A program made the translations under genes and the position numbers. The notes below the pieces were generated by a model. The model did not search any database. It was given only the letters and a program-made list of their open reading frames with translations, and was not told the DNA's origin. A stretch of DNA of 64,000 nucleotides from Prillingera fragicola (Eukaryota > Basidiomycota > Tremellomycetes > Trichosporonales > Trichosporonaceae), in contig BEDY01000005.1 in the NCBI GenBank assembly GCA_002335605.1, positions 310,001 through 374,000 of the forward strand, read 5' to 3'. This document shows, in pieces, positions 43,572 through 54,017 of this stretch (position 1 is its first letter; each line of letters begins with the position of its first letter).

Positions 43572-46010
43572 ATGTCGACGTCCGCCATCTATTCACCACA
43601 TCCAACGCCGACTAGCCTTCCTGCCACTACATCCACCGATTCGGCCACATTGTCCAAGACACGCTACCCACGCGCTCGATCCGCGCGACAGACATCGAGC
43701 AACGGTAGTGTCTCTCCTACCCGACCAGCCGGCACCCTATCCACCCGTTCTCGACGTAGCCACACAACAAGCAAAGAGCCTTCGCCGGAGAAAATGTCTC
43801 TGGCCCCCGCCCCTGTCGAGGCTTCCGGCGACTCGCCCTCTCAAACACCCGTAGACATTGTCAACGTCGCTCACGACGGCCACAACGATGACGGTGAAGA
43901 CGACGACGACCCAATGCGCGACACTGAGGGTGAACCCGAGTTGGATCCGCTGGAAGTCGAAGACGGTGACAACCTCGACGATCCGAGCGAACCTGCCAAA
44001 ACGCAACGCATAATGCTTGTCATTGGCCGGAAACGCAAGGCCGACGATGAAATCACCAATGTTTCGTCTGAACTGCAATCGCCTGCAGCATCACCTATGC
44101 CCAAGTCTCCAGCGGCTGCTGCCGATGCTCCTTCCATAGACCACACCGCAACAGACATTGCTACCGACCTGCCTACTTCTATTGCAGCAGACGACACAGC
44201 CGCCCCTGAACCAGCCGTCCCTGAGTCATCTGCTTCCGTCATCGTCGAACCAACCTCTCAAGGTAACGACACTACCAATGACGCGGCTCTTGCCGCCCAA
44301 GTAGCTGCTGAGGAAGAAAAGGGCAAGCGCGCCCCTCGCAAGCGTCAGCGCAAACGGTGGCTTCGGCGAGGTGAGGTTGACCCAGACGATCTCGAAGCTG
44401 TTGCCGCGCAAAAGGCTCGGCATGCAATGATCGACGCCGCCATTGCGGCCCTGGACGAGCAAGAGCAACTCATCCGCGATGGCACCCACGCGCAACTCAT
44501 AGAGTTGTGGGAGGATCTGGAGCAGCGACGCGAAACCAGACTGCGGTGGAATGAAGCAAAGTTTAATGCCGACATGAGCGAGCTCAACTTGCTACGGAAG
44601 GGCGAGCTCGAGCAGATTCGTTTCCAGTTCAAGGTATGTTTGCGAGCAAAAAGCGGGCTGGCTAACCATTGCTTTCAGACCGACTGCGAGTCTCTGTCCA
44701 CACAAATGACGTTTGAGAGCCGCCGCAACCTGTCGCGTCTTGAGGCTGAAAAGACGTTCCTTGACCAGGACAGGGTATCAACCAAGCGTAAATACACAAA
44801 CATGCCCACCTTGGGAGACGGCCGCGGTGCAGGTGGATGGCGCCCTGCTTTCAGCGGACTGTTGTCCACCGGTGAGGGTCAAACTATCCTTGTCAAGGTG
44901 GGAGACGAATTGCGTGAGCGTCGTCGCATTCCCCTTGGCATTGAAGGCGCGAATGACAGCCAACTAAAGGACGATCTCGTCGACATGGGCTTGCGAGAGC
45001 CCTCTGTTCCTCCAACACCTTCACCAGAATCTAGCCCCGAGCCGGAACCGGAGCCAGTGCCCATCCCTGTGAAGCAGTCGCCTCGAGCAGCACCTGTCCC
45101 CGTTCCGGCGCCAGCTCCGCGTCCTCAGCCTGCGTTCAAGGAACCTGCATATAGTGACTCCGCCTACAAGGAGCCCTCGCGGGTGGCGGCCAGCTCAGCG
45201 CAAGCCCTTGCGCACGAGTATGACCACTTTGGAAGGCCGATAACTGGAGGGTTCCGTGCGCCAGCGCCACGCCCGGTAGCTGTAGTTGAGGCGCCCAAAT
45301 CACGAGACCTCGCGCCTCCTCCACGCGACGAGTATCCTCGTGAGCCTGAGCGCGAGGTACCGCCGCGCGACTACCGTGGACACCCACGTAACCCTTACGA
45401 GTGGCGACCCGACCCTCGCGATCCCCGTGCTGACCCCCGTGACCCACGCATGGATCCTCGCGTGGACCCTCGTGCAGACCCCCGCGCCGACCCCCGCGTC
45501 GACCCTCGCGCCGATCCGCGTATGGACCCTCGAGCCCACTCTCGCGCTGATCCACGGGATGCTCGCGGTGATCCTCGAGCAGACCTCCGCCCCCCGGTGC
45601 CGGGCCAGGCGGGCTCAGGCGCTCCGTCCCACCCTAGCGATCGCTCATGGTGGGGTATGAGCCCTGCGCATGCGGCAGAAGTGGAAGAGCAGCGCCATAA
45701 GGCTGCCATGCAACTATTGGGTCCTCAGAGAGATTCCTTGCCACCTCCACCACGGGAGCCAGCATCGCGTCGCCTGCCCCCTCCTGGCGGCGCTGAACGA
45801 CCGTACGATTATGGGGCAGCGCGGGAGCCGCCGCAGCAACAGTTCTGGGGACGAGACTGGCGCGGAGGTCCAGAGTTCAACGAGTGGAGCGGTTCGTCGG
45901 CTGGCCGTCCTCCGTACTACACGAGCAATTATGCGCCGCCAGCCGACCGTCGCATGTACCCTCAAGGGTCTAGTGCGCCAGCAGCGTACGCCACGTCTCG
46001 TGGTCCTTAG
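43572..46010 (+). CDS. Sds3/Dep1-family protein (predicted Sin3-Rpd3 deacetylase complex subunit)
   Basis: Protein of about 797 residues, two exons (43572-44633, 44679-46010) around a 45-nt stop-free intron. The N-terminus is Ser/Thr/Pro-rich, followed by an Asp/Glu-rich segment (95-140) and a basic cluster (APRKRQRKRWLRRGE, about 253-270). The Sds3-like coiled coil follows at about 280-400. Its ALDEQEQLIRDGTHAQLIEL, EQRRETRLRWNEAKF and LEQIRFQFK blocks match the Sds3/BRMS1/Dep1 pattern. Removing the intron joins FQFK to TDCES and keeps the helix continuous. Family members scaffold Sin3-Rpd3 histone deacetylase complexes. The C-terminal half is unlike yeast Sds3: a Pro/Glu run and an xDPR tandem array near 612-670. 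Sds3 versus Dep1 orthology cannot be settled from sequence alone. Confidence 0.8.
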   Translation: MSTSAIYSPHPTPTSLPATTSTDSATLSKTRYPRARSARQTSSNGSVSPTRPAGTLSTRSRRSHTTSKEPSPEKMSLAPAPVEASGDSPSQTPVDIVNVAHDGHNDDGEDDDDPMRDTEGEPELDPLEVEDGDNLDDPSEPAKTQRIMLVIGRKRKADDEITNVSSELQSPAASPMPKSPAAAADAPSIDHTATDIATDLPTSIAADDTAAPEPAVPESSASVIVEPTSQGNDTTNDAALAAQVAAEEEKGKRAPRKRQRKRWLRRGEVDPDDLEAVAAQKARHAMIDAAIAALDEQEQLIRDGTHAQLIELWEDLEQRRETRLRWNEAKFNADMSELNLLRKGELEQIRFQFKVCLRAKSGLANHCFQTDCESLSTQMTFESRRNLSRLEAEKTFLDQDRVSTKRKYTNMPTLGDGRGAGGWRPAFSGLLSTGEGQTILVKVGDELRERRRIPLGIEGANDSQLKDDLVDMGLREPSVPPTPSPESSPEPEPEPVPIPVKQSPRAAPVPVPAPAPRPQPAFKEPAYSDSAYKEPSRVAASSAQALAHEYDHFGRPITGGFRAPAPRPVAVVEAPKSRDLAPPPRDEYPREPEREVPPRDYRGHPRNPYEWRPDPRDPRADPRDPRMDPRVDPRADPRADPRVDPRADPRMDPRAHSRADPRDARGDPRADLRPPVPGQAGSGAPSHPSDRSWWGMSPAHAAEVEEQRHKAAMQLLGPQRDSLPPPPREPASRRLPPPGGAERPYDYGAAREPPQQQFWGRDWRGGPEFNEWSGSSAGRPPYYTSNYAPPADRRMYPQGSSAPAAYATSRGP
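45405..45589 (+). repeat. Tandem 12-bp repeats encoding xDPR tetrapeptides
   Basis: Within the Sds3-like gene, about a dozen degenerate 12-bp units code for repeated ADPR, MDPR and VDPR. The DNA copies differ at third positions, so the peptide pattern is better kept than the DNA. Confidence 0.9.
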
Positions 46011-46559
46011 ATGGCGCGGCCCTTACACTGGCAGCCTGTCGCCAGACGTATGAACGCAGCCTCTTCCCCAGTCACCCTGCCCCACACTCCATCACTCCCT
46101 CATTGCATCACCTCCCGTGTTCAGTGTGGGTCACATATCTTATCGTGTATGCATGCATAGCAGTTATAGCCACGTTGGCGGCGGGATCATTAGCAGAATG
46201 TCAGCTGATATGTGAGGAGACCTTGTGTCCAACTGACTGGTCGCCACGTGTCCAAATGATGGCCCGCCTTTGGCTCTTGGTGATATGGATTATGACTACT
46301 GCAAGAGTAGAAAGAGGGACGGTGTGTGGGCTGTGGCGTGGCTCTGTGGGTGCACGTTGATTGCGACAGCGCGACAGAATAGAAGGACCGGTTCTCCACC
46401 CGGTCCGCCAGTGTCGCCCGATGCCGATTTGGGAACCGTTGCCAACAATCTCCTTCGGCGTCCTCCTCGTGACGCGTTGTGAAGAGTTTTGGCCACATGA
46501 GACCATAAGAAGCCTCTGTTGTGCACGACATCCCTCTTGCCACCGTTGCTACATGCACC
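46011..46559. other. Short intergenic region
   Basis: 549 bp between two + strand genes; it carries the 3'UTR of the Sds3-like gene and the promoter of the monooxygenase gene. Nothing else seen. Confidence 0.5.
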
Positions 46560-47894
46560 ATGACTTCGTGTAATCCCTACCGAGTCATTATCATGGGCGC
46601 CGGCCCCGCTGGCCTTGCTACAGCACTGTCCCTGGCGACAAGCACCCAATCGGCCTCCCACCCGTATCAGATCACAGTTCTCGAGGTGCGCGGGGAACAC
46701 GAGACACTGAGCGGTCCAGGCGGTGCAGTAAACCTCACTCCTCTGGCGATGCGTTACCTCGACGCGATCGGCGCCGGCGCACGCCTCCGCCCAAACGGCC
46801 GCACAGTGAGCGCAATCGAGTTAGTCTCGCACCGCACAGGAGGGCTGCTGGGGCGACTGTGGCCCAACGTCGACGCGCTGCGCGTCCAGCGCCTCGCACT
46901 CACACAGGCTCTACTGGATGAGGTGCGCGAGTGTGCACAGATTTCGGTTGTCTTTGGTGCCAAAGTGACGGTCATGGATGATGACGACGACAACAGCGTG
47001 TCTGTCACCTACCGCGTGGGGCACCAAGCGCTGGTAGCAACCGCCGAAATGCTCGTCGGTTGCGACGGGTTGCACTCACAGGTACGCTCCCAGCTAGTGG
47101 ATCCGGCACGCAAGGAGACGTACTCTGGCAAGTGCGTGGCCAATGGGTACGCGACCGTGTCACCTGCCGCTGCTAGGTCGTGGCTCCGCTCAGACGGCAG
47201 TCCACTCGTTACAGACACGTCACTCGTGTCGACGGGAGCAGCGTCCATCCTGCTCTCCTACTATCTTCCCGATGATGAGCATCTGTACCTCGCTGTGGTC
47301 ATGCCACGCCCCGAGGCTGTGGCGGACGACACAGGATCGACGCGTGCCGGATGGGCAGTGCATGGCAAGGACAAGGCGGGGCTGAAACGGAACATTGCCG
47401 ACATGTTTAGTGGCGGAAGGATGGATGGACCACTGAGCGAGGCTGTTGAAGCCTGCCAGGAGTTTTCATTTTATCCAGTCTACATGCTCCCACCAGGTGG
47501 AGTGTGGGCTAAGGGACGAGCCATTCTGTTGGGTGACGCCGCACATGGAGTGAGTAGATTTGGCACAAACAACCGTTGATGCTGTGTACAGATGCCACCT
47601 CTAGGTGAAAGCACTGGGATCGCTATCGAAGATGGCGTTTTATTTGCACATGTTCTTTCACGTCGTGAAACCCGCACAGCACAGCAACTGTTTGCCGATT
47701 ATGAGAGGCTTCGCCGTTCAGACGTCGATACGTCGTACAAAGAGAGCATCACACGGTGGAACGCCACACCTACGTCTCGTAGTTGGCTTGGCGCTGTCGT
47801 GGTAGATTGGGTGACATGGGGCTATGTGGCTGTCATGAACTGGCGGACCGACCACTTTGCGCGCGACGTGAGAGAGCTGGCTCTCCCCGCGTGA
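46560..47894 (+). CDS. FAD-dependent monooxygenase (PHBH fold, salicylate hydroxylase-like)
   Basis: Flavoprotein of 430 residues in two exons (46560-47549, 47592-47894; 42-nt intron). The three fingerprints of group A aromatic hydroxylases are present: GxGxxG (RVIIMGAGPAGLATAL, 8-23), the DG motif (LVGCDGLHSQVRS) and the GD motif (ILLGDAAHGMPPLGESTGIA). The last is split by the intron after DAAHG. A Trp-rich C-terminal stretch (SWLGAVVVDWVTWGYVAV) may be a hydrophobic anchor. The enzyme uses NAD(P)H and O2 to hydroxylate an organic substrate, which cannot be named. The ATG at 46560 is preferred over an upstream GTG because it puts the Rossmann motif at the usual distance. Composition is like its neighbours, with no sign of transfer. 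Confidence 0.9.
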
Positions 47895-48315
47895 TCATTC
47901 GGGGGTGCTGGGGGGTGCTGCATCGCAGTAGATCTGCGGACGGCGTTGACAAGGACCTTCTGAAATCGGTCCCCCATTTATGTGCCTTTTTAGGGCCTTT
48001 ATTTTCATGCAACTTTAAACAACGTCCACCAGTCAGTGGTGTACTCTCAGAGATCAGAGTTATGCAGCTGCAGCCAAGAGTAATGTAGTATTTTTGCACA
48101 ATAATGACATGAAACCCGATTCCAGTCGGAGAGCCAATACAACTTGTGCGCAACGAACGCACTCTCATCTAGAGCGTGCGCGCGCAAATTCCCATCTAGG
48201 GAGGGTGCTATAGAACAGGCAGGTGTAATCGTTGATGGAAGAGTAGATTGTTTAGAGAGGTTTGCGTATCCCACCAGGAGATGCGCTCACCAACTCCAAC
48301 GTGTCGCTAGGACAC
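47895..48315. other. Convergent 3' spacer
   Basis: 421 bp between the stop codons of the monooxygenase (+) and the secreted barrel protein (-). AT-rich with several T-runs, as expected for 3'UTRs; no gene seen. Confidence 0.5.
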
Positions 48316-48969
48316 TTAGATGTAGCTCCAGGTGATGTCGAAGAGACCGTCCGAGGTCTTGCCGTTGTGGAGAGCGTTCCAGAGGCCCTCGGTGAGGTCG
48401 AGCTGGCCCCAAGCGCAGCCGGCGCAGCGGTCAACAACGGTAGCCTCCTGGCTGTTGCCAGTCGACTTGTCGGTAATGAGGACCTTCTTGCCGCAAGGGC
48501 TGGACGAGTCGTACTGGCCGTCGTTCATGGCAACGATGAGGTCCGAGTTCGAGTAGAGCTGGTCCGAGCACGAGACGGTGCCGGGAGCGTAGCCGTGGTT
48601 CTCAGCGGGGTTGACGACCGAGTAGAACGAGGCAATGCCCGAGAACTGCTCGCCCGAGTGCGAAGCCGACGAAGCGGGGGCGGCGGCGGCAGGGGTCTCC
48701 TCCTGGTTGGACGAGTCCTGCTTGGCGGCCGAGTCGTCAGAGACGGTCGACTCCTGGGTGGAGGCAGACTCCTCGGTGGTGGCAGCCTGCTGCTTGCCGT
48801 TGCGGCCCTTGCCACGGCCCTTGCCGTTCCACTTGTGGCCGTGGTAACCCTTCGAGTTGCCGCGCCACTTGCCGTGACGGGCCTCAAGGGCCTGCTCCTC
48901 CGAGGCGACGGGGGCAGCGACCACGGTGGCGGCGAGAAGGGTGAAGAGAGCGATCTGCTTGGTGAACAT
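48316..48969 (-). CDS. Secreted double-psi beta-barrel (RlpA/expansin-like) protein
   Basis: Intronless protein of 217 residues. Residues 1-19 are a clear signal peptide ending TVVAA. A basic Lys/Gly/His-rich stretch (about 31-60) follows, then a Ser/Thr/Glu-rich linker (60-105) likely to be O-glycosylated. The C-terminal ~110 residues form the double-psi beta-barrel: GIASFYS, CSDQLYSNSDLIVAMN, CGKKVLITD, VVDRCAGCAWGQLDLTEGLWNAL. The four Cys (near CSD, CGKK, DRCAGC) are placed for two disulfides, and the Asp in VVDRC matches the conserved barrel Asp. Such proteins are exported and bind wall or plant polysaccharides; catalytic activity is usually absent. The name expansin-like is by fold only. 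The ATG at 48969 is the only start giving a signal peptide. Confidence 0.89.
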   Translation of the reverse strand: MFTKQIALFTLLAATVVAAPVASEEQALEARHGKWRGNSKGYHGHKWNGKGRGKGRNGKQQAATTEESASTQESTVSDDSAAKQDSSNQEETPAAAAPASSASHSGEQFSGIASFYSVVNPAENHGYAPGTVSCSDQLYSNSDLIVAMNDGQYDSSSPCGKKVLITDKSTGNSQEATVVDRCAGCAWGQLDLTEGLWNALHNGKTSDGLFDITWSYI

Positions 48970-51900
48970 GTTGGTTGATTTTTGGGTTTGGTTGAAAGAC
49001 CGTGGTTGTGAATGTGTACAGTGGGGTGGGTCGCCAGCGACTGAGCCTGCCAGAAAGAATGGGTGAGTTGAAAGAAGTGTGGGTGAGGAGGTAAGAGAGG
49101 GCAGCACTGCGCACTATAAATAGTGGTATCGCTGCTTGGGTAGGCTTGGATCACAAAGTGGCTTGGCACATTGGGGTGGGTGCACTCCATCAGTCATGCG
49201 CGGGCGGGAGAGGGAGGGATCACAGGGAGTGAGTGTCGTGGAAAAGAGGTGCAGTAGTCTGCCGCCCAATTGTCTGGACATTTGGATGGGCTGGTCCTGA
49301 ACGAGGGACAAGCTTGGGCCTTGAAAGTTCCTGGACGCTGGCACAGGGAGCCTGGTGTGAGTCGGTGAGGAGGGCAGAGAAGAACAGGGCACAAGGGGAG
49401 TGGAATCGGCGCGTAGAAGCACTTCAGACATGATTCGCGTCTCGGTCGCGCTCACAGCCCGTTCACGCGCACGGGACACCCCCAGATGTGATTGTGGGCA
49501 GCGTGCGCCACAGGGTTCCTCGCATCCTTCACCGCGCAGACGATCTCCCCAGGATCCCAGAGTCCCAGGGCCACACACATCAGTTCACCAGTCTGTTTTC
49601 TCCGGACCCGAACGGCTGAACTGGCGGCCCAGAAGAAAGTTGGGAATCTTTGGTTCCTGAACACAAAGCACGGCATCAGAGCAGAAGCTTTTCCACAGTC
49701 CAAAAAAATGGAGGCGGGCAAGTGCCGTAAATCAACCCGTGGGCCCGAGAGGTATGCATGGCGGGCATGGGCCAGGCCCCGCCAGTAGCGGCCCGAAGTA
49801 CGGCAACATTAGGCAAACGGTTGCACCCTAAAGCCTCGCCGTGGCTGCGACCCCCGTTTTTGAACGTCCATCATCTGGCAACGGCTAAAGAACTGTGTGG
49901 CTGGCTTGGGTGGAAGACTCAGCAAAGGAGCACGCTTGAGCACGTAGTGAGGCTCAGCACACGGCCGCTTGGTATCAAGGCTATGTTCATGGCTATACGA
50001 GCAAAAGTAATGTACTGTGCCTGAGCACACGTCGAATCCCGTGCCCCATATTCTGCGGGTATCCTTGCATCTCGGATGGCATGCGAACTAACTGCAGCTG
50101 ACTGAATACCGTGTATGCTCCTCCCATGATCTAGCTCACAGACCCATGTCTTTCAAGCCCGGGGCGCTGTCCACCCTTTCTTGACCTTTTGCAACAATCA
50201 AGAAGCGATCAGGGACGTATGTAACGCCACAGTCGAACGTGTAAGACCGACGGGTCGCGTCGTCGCGTCAAGTAACGTGTGCCCCCCACTCACAGTCAGC
50301 CATGTGAAGTGGCTATTAGCAGTCTCATAGTAACCCCAATGTTATTCGCTACAGGGTGTACCAAGTTCTCGGGCACGCGAGATGGCGGTAAAGCAATAAC
50401 ACCGTGCGGGTAGATGGGTAGACCGCCGGGAGGGGGTTAATCCGCCGGGAAAAGAAAGCTGACAGTCCCCTCGTTTTAGATACCGCATCTCATGTGGGCT
50501 CAGGCCCATGTGTGTTGTGCAGGGAGTACCTGGGTGGATGCGCGCCGCAAGGCACACTTTCCGCTGAGCGCTGGAGATTGTCTGCACGCGTCCGAGCGAC
50601 GAAGCGACCGAGCGCTCGATGCCGCCGAGCGAGTGCGACGTGGGGCCGAGTTGACGTATCAGCGTGTGTCGGGACGTGGGCCGAGAAGTGACTGGCGCAG
50701 GCAATTGATCAGCCCAATATGCCCTTGGGCCTTGGGCAAGATGTTCCATGTAGTCACGCAATTTAGAACGCGTGGACACGTGAATGGGAGACACTCTCAA
50801 CCTAGTTGGGATGCCTCGCATCTCCAACGATATGAATGGCCCAAACAGTTCAACTTTTTTGAGCGTACGGTAGTGAGGCCACCCCCTTGTGTAATGTTCG
50901 CAGTCATCATACATGAGTTGCTCAGGAGGGACATGCATGAGTGGGCTTGACCGCAGCAATGCCTTTGTTCCTAGGCGGGAGGATGGTGCTCTGCGCAATA
51001 CACAGACCTTGGGCAATGCGGTCGCGTCGCGTGAGTGTCCAGGCACTGATTAAGAGTCAGGATCCTGGGACGGACTTACGTTAGACATATTTCGGCCTAA
51101 ACGACGGGTGCAAACAGTGCAAAATTGCCCTTCTCGGCCTGCGCGTCCACGGACATCCAGGCTCAATCATTTGTACATCCATTCTGCACTAACGTGCGCA
51201 CGTCAACTTGACGTGGCGAATGGTCCTTTTCTCTTTGCAGTTTGAGTGCGACAATACAGCCTCTACAGCTTGCCTAGTATTCTGTTTGGGCTGCTCTCCT
51301 GAATGCGCCGTCATTTACACCCCTCAATGTCTGGAACTATACCACTACAATTGCTTCCGAGCTCCTGGACTAATCCGCAGGACTGTACCCTATTATTCCC
51401 CAACCTTCGTTTGTATACTTGAAGGGCACCCACCCTCTTCTACCCTCACGGTCTGGCCAGGCAATCTACTGTGTGCTGTGTGCGACATCGGCTCCAAAGT
51501 ATCTGATAGAACCGGCCCAGACCGTTGGAACCGTAACAAATCGCCCTGCTGTATGTGTAAGCCTGATCTGAGGTCATTGATCATTGGACAGTACGACTCC
51601 CCTTCTTCGGCGTTATCAGATGGTGCCGGACAGATCGTATCCTGGAATGTGGACTCCGCCGCGCTCTATAGCCCCGTGGCTTCCTCAGCGACTGGGGTGT
51701 TAGGTGGAGAAGTCCGAGCTTGTGGCGCATAGGGCAGTTTGGCAGTTCGTAATATCATACTTGGTATCGGCGATGATTTAGAGGCAATTGTTTGCAGATT
51801 ATCGATACTGGCATTGAGACCGCTTCTCCACGTGTCAGCTGGCAGGTCCTCATTGATCTTCGGCTGGTCTTGGGCGTGTACTTTTGAGGTCTTCACCATG

Positions 51901-52919
51901 ACGACCCTCGGAATGTGTGGGAGTCGATCTCGCACAAACCCTGCCCCACTGATGTTCGTTCATGGAAACGCCTACTCCGAGAAACCTCCAAGCGATGGCC
52001 GCATGGCCGCCCGCCACCGCGTTTTCCTCGGAACCGGTATGTATGCAGCCGGCTCTGCATGACGAAAGCCTCCAAAGATGTGGGTGGCCTCTCTTTGTGG
52101 TAATCAGGCACCATCCAATTCTGAACCAAGCCATTGTCTGAGCAGGTGTGGTTCCCCCCCAATGTCAGGACGAGGCACCCAACTAGTTGCACGCCCTCTC
52201 CACTGTATACAGGATACATAGGAGAAGCTCAGAGACACTGGCAGCCATGGTCGCAGAGTCTGGCACAGTTAAGTGACACTTCTCACCTACCATCAACCCC
52301 TGCTCACCGTGGGTTGCATCGCCTTACCCACCTGGTTAGCGAGGTGGCCAATATGTACCTCCACTTTGTGAAGGGATCCCAGATACGTCTGGCACAGCCT
52401 CCAGCAATCGGGAGGCTCGAAGACTAATCGACCTGCAGGGATGAGCCGTGCGAGTTGAGACGCACCAGGCCATCACACATGCTCCGTTCCCCGATGTTCG
52501 ACTCTCGGGAGCTAGTTGCCGCTGCATTAGCAAGCGCGAGGGGCCAGCAAGTCGAGCACTGAGCCAGATATCCACCCGCCAGGAATCCCTTCTGTGGGTG
52601 ACATTCGATCCACCACATCTAGTGGGACCGGACGTCTAACCTCGACACGGGATGGAGTGGCAGCAGCCTTCTGTGGCCTCCTAGTGGCTGCAGATGGAGC
52701 CTTTAGTACGTGTAGCGCCTGCCCGTTCAGTTCAGAATGCAACGTTACGATTCTTAGCGCTTGCATATTACAACCGATACACTCCTTCCATGTCTATCCT
52801 TCCGACTCTTGAGCGATACACAAACTTGGTGACTGTAGCTTGTCCTTCAGCGCTTCATCTGAGATGGCAGCTGACTGCGCGTCTTGTTTCTCTTGCACCT
52901 GTGCGGTTGTGGGGTCCAT
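48970..52919. other. 3.9-kb gene-poor region
   Basis: Holds the promoter of the secreted barrel gene (48970 to about 49,300) and the 3' side of GLT1. Between 49,400 and 52,800 there are several 150-230 residue frames on both strands. None has a family motif, a sensible start context or a regular intron pattern. No transposon features were seen. Confidence 0.5.
49115..49122 (-). promoter_or_regulatory. Possible TATA box of the secreted barrel gene
   Basis: TATTTATA on the - strand lies 146 bp upstream of the ATG at 48969, in otherwise GC-rich DNA. Position is reasonable for a highly expressed secreted protein gene. No experimental support. Confidence 0.35.
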
Positions 52920-53985
52920 CTACGCGGCAATCGCCTCGACAATCTCGACGGGCTCGGGTGTAGCGACCGAGAGCTCGTCTGTCTCAGTATCGGACGAGCC
53001 AGCAGACGAGATGGTAATGTGAACGTCCCCGTTGGCCTTGGCCTTGGAGACAGGTGCAATCCATGACCGGGCAAGAATACCACCCTGGTGAGCAAGTCGA
53101 GTCGTCTTGGTGAGGAACAGGTCGACCTCCTCAGCGACCTGGCGACCCTCACGGATACCCCAGACGATGAGAGACTGACCACGGCGGCAATCACCGGCGG
53201 CAAAGACGCCAGGAACGTTGGTCGAGTACTGGCCGGTGGGGGTGACAATGTTGGTACGAGGGTCCTGCTTGACGCCAAGAGCCTCGACCAAAGTCTTCTC
53301 TGGTCCAAGGAAACCGAGGGCAAGCACGACGAGGTCGGCAGGGAAGAACTGCTCACTGCCCTTGACCTCCTCCATCTTCCACTGGCCGCCAACCGAGGTC
53401 CACTCGACGCGGACAGTGTCGACGCCCTTGAGACGGTGGCCACCACCAGGCTTCTCCTCGGTGACAAAGCGCTTGGTCGAGATGCAGTACTCGCGGGGGT
53501 CCTTGTGGTAAAGAGCAGCAACCTCAGTGTGGCCGTAGTCGTTCTTGCGAATACGGGCGTACTGGGGCCACTCGTTACCCTTGGCACGAGTGACGGGAGC
53601 TTCGGGCAAGAGCTCAAAGTTGGTAACCGACTTGGCACCGTGGCGGACCGAAGTGCCCAGGGCGTCACAACCACTGTCACCACCACCAATGACGACGACG
53701 TCCTTGCCCTTGGCAGAGGTGTAGAGGCCGTCCTGGTGGTTTGAGTTGAGCAAACTCGAAGTGTTGCTCTTGAGGAAGTCGACGGCAAAGTGGACATCAT
53801 CATTAACAAGCTCACGGCCGGGAATCTTGAGGTCGCGAGGCCACGTAGCACCCGTGGCAAGGATGACGGCGTCGTGATCCGACTGAATCTGCTTGGCGTC
53901 CATATTGACACCGATGTCGGCGTTGCAAACAAACTTGACACCCTCGTCAGCCATGAGGTCCACGCGACGCTGGACAATCTCCTTG

Positions 53986-54017
<32 letters not shown>

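Noticed and set aside
48262..48978. 238-codon + frame over the secreted barrel gene
   Set aside because: Antisense; the minus strand gives a signal peptide and barrel motifs.
50342..51046. 234-codon minus frame in the gene-poor region
   Set aside because: No conserved motif, Arg/Ser/His-rich random-like translation, no supporting gene context.
51208..51732. Cys-rich 174-codon + frame that hints at zinc binding
   Set aside because: Cys spacing fits no known finger, and no orthologue-like pattern or intron signals support it.
53088..53744. 218-codon + strand frame
   Set aside because: Antisense shadow of the GLT1 NADH/FAD part.
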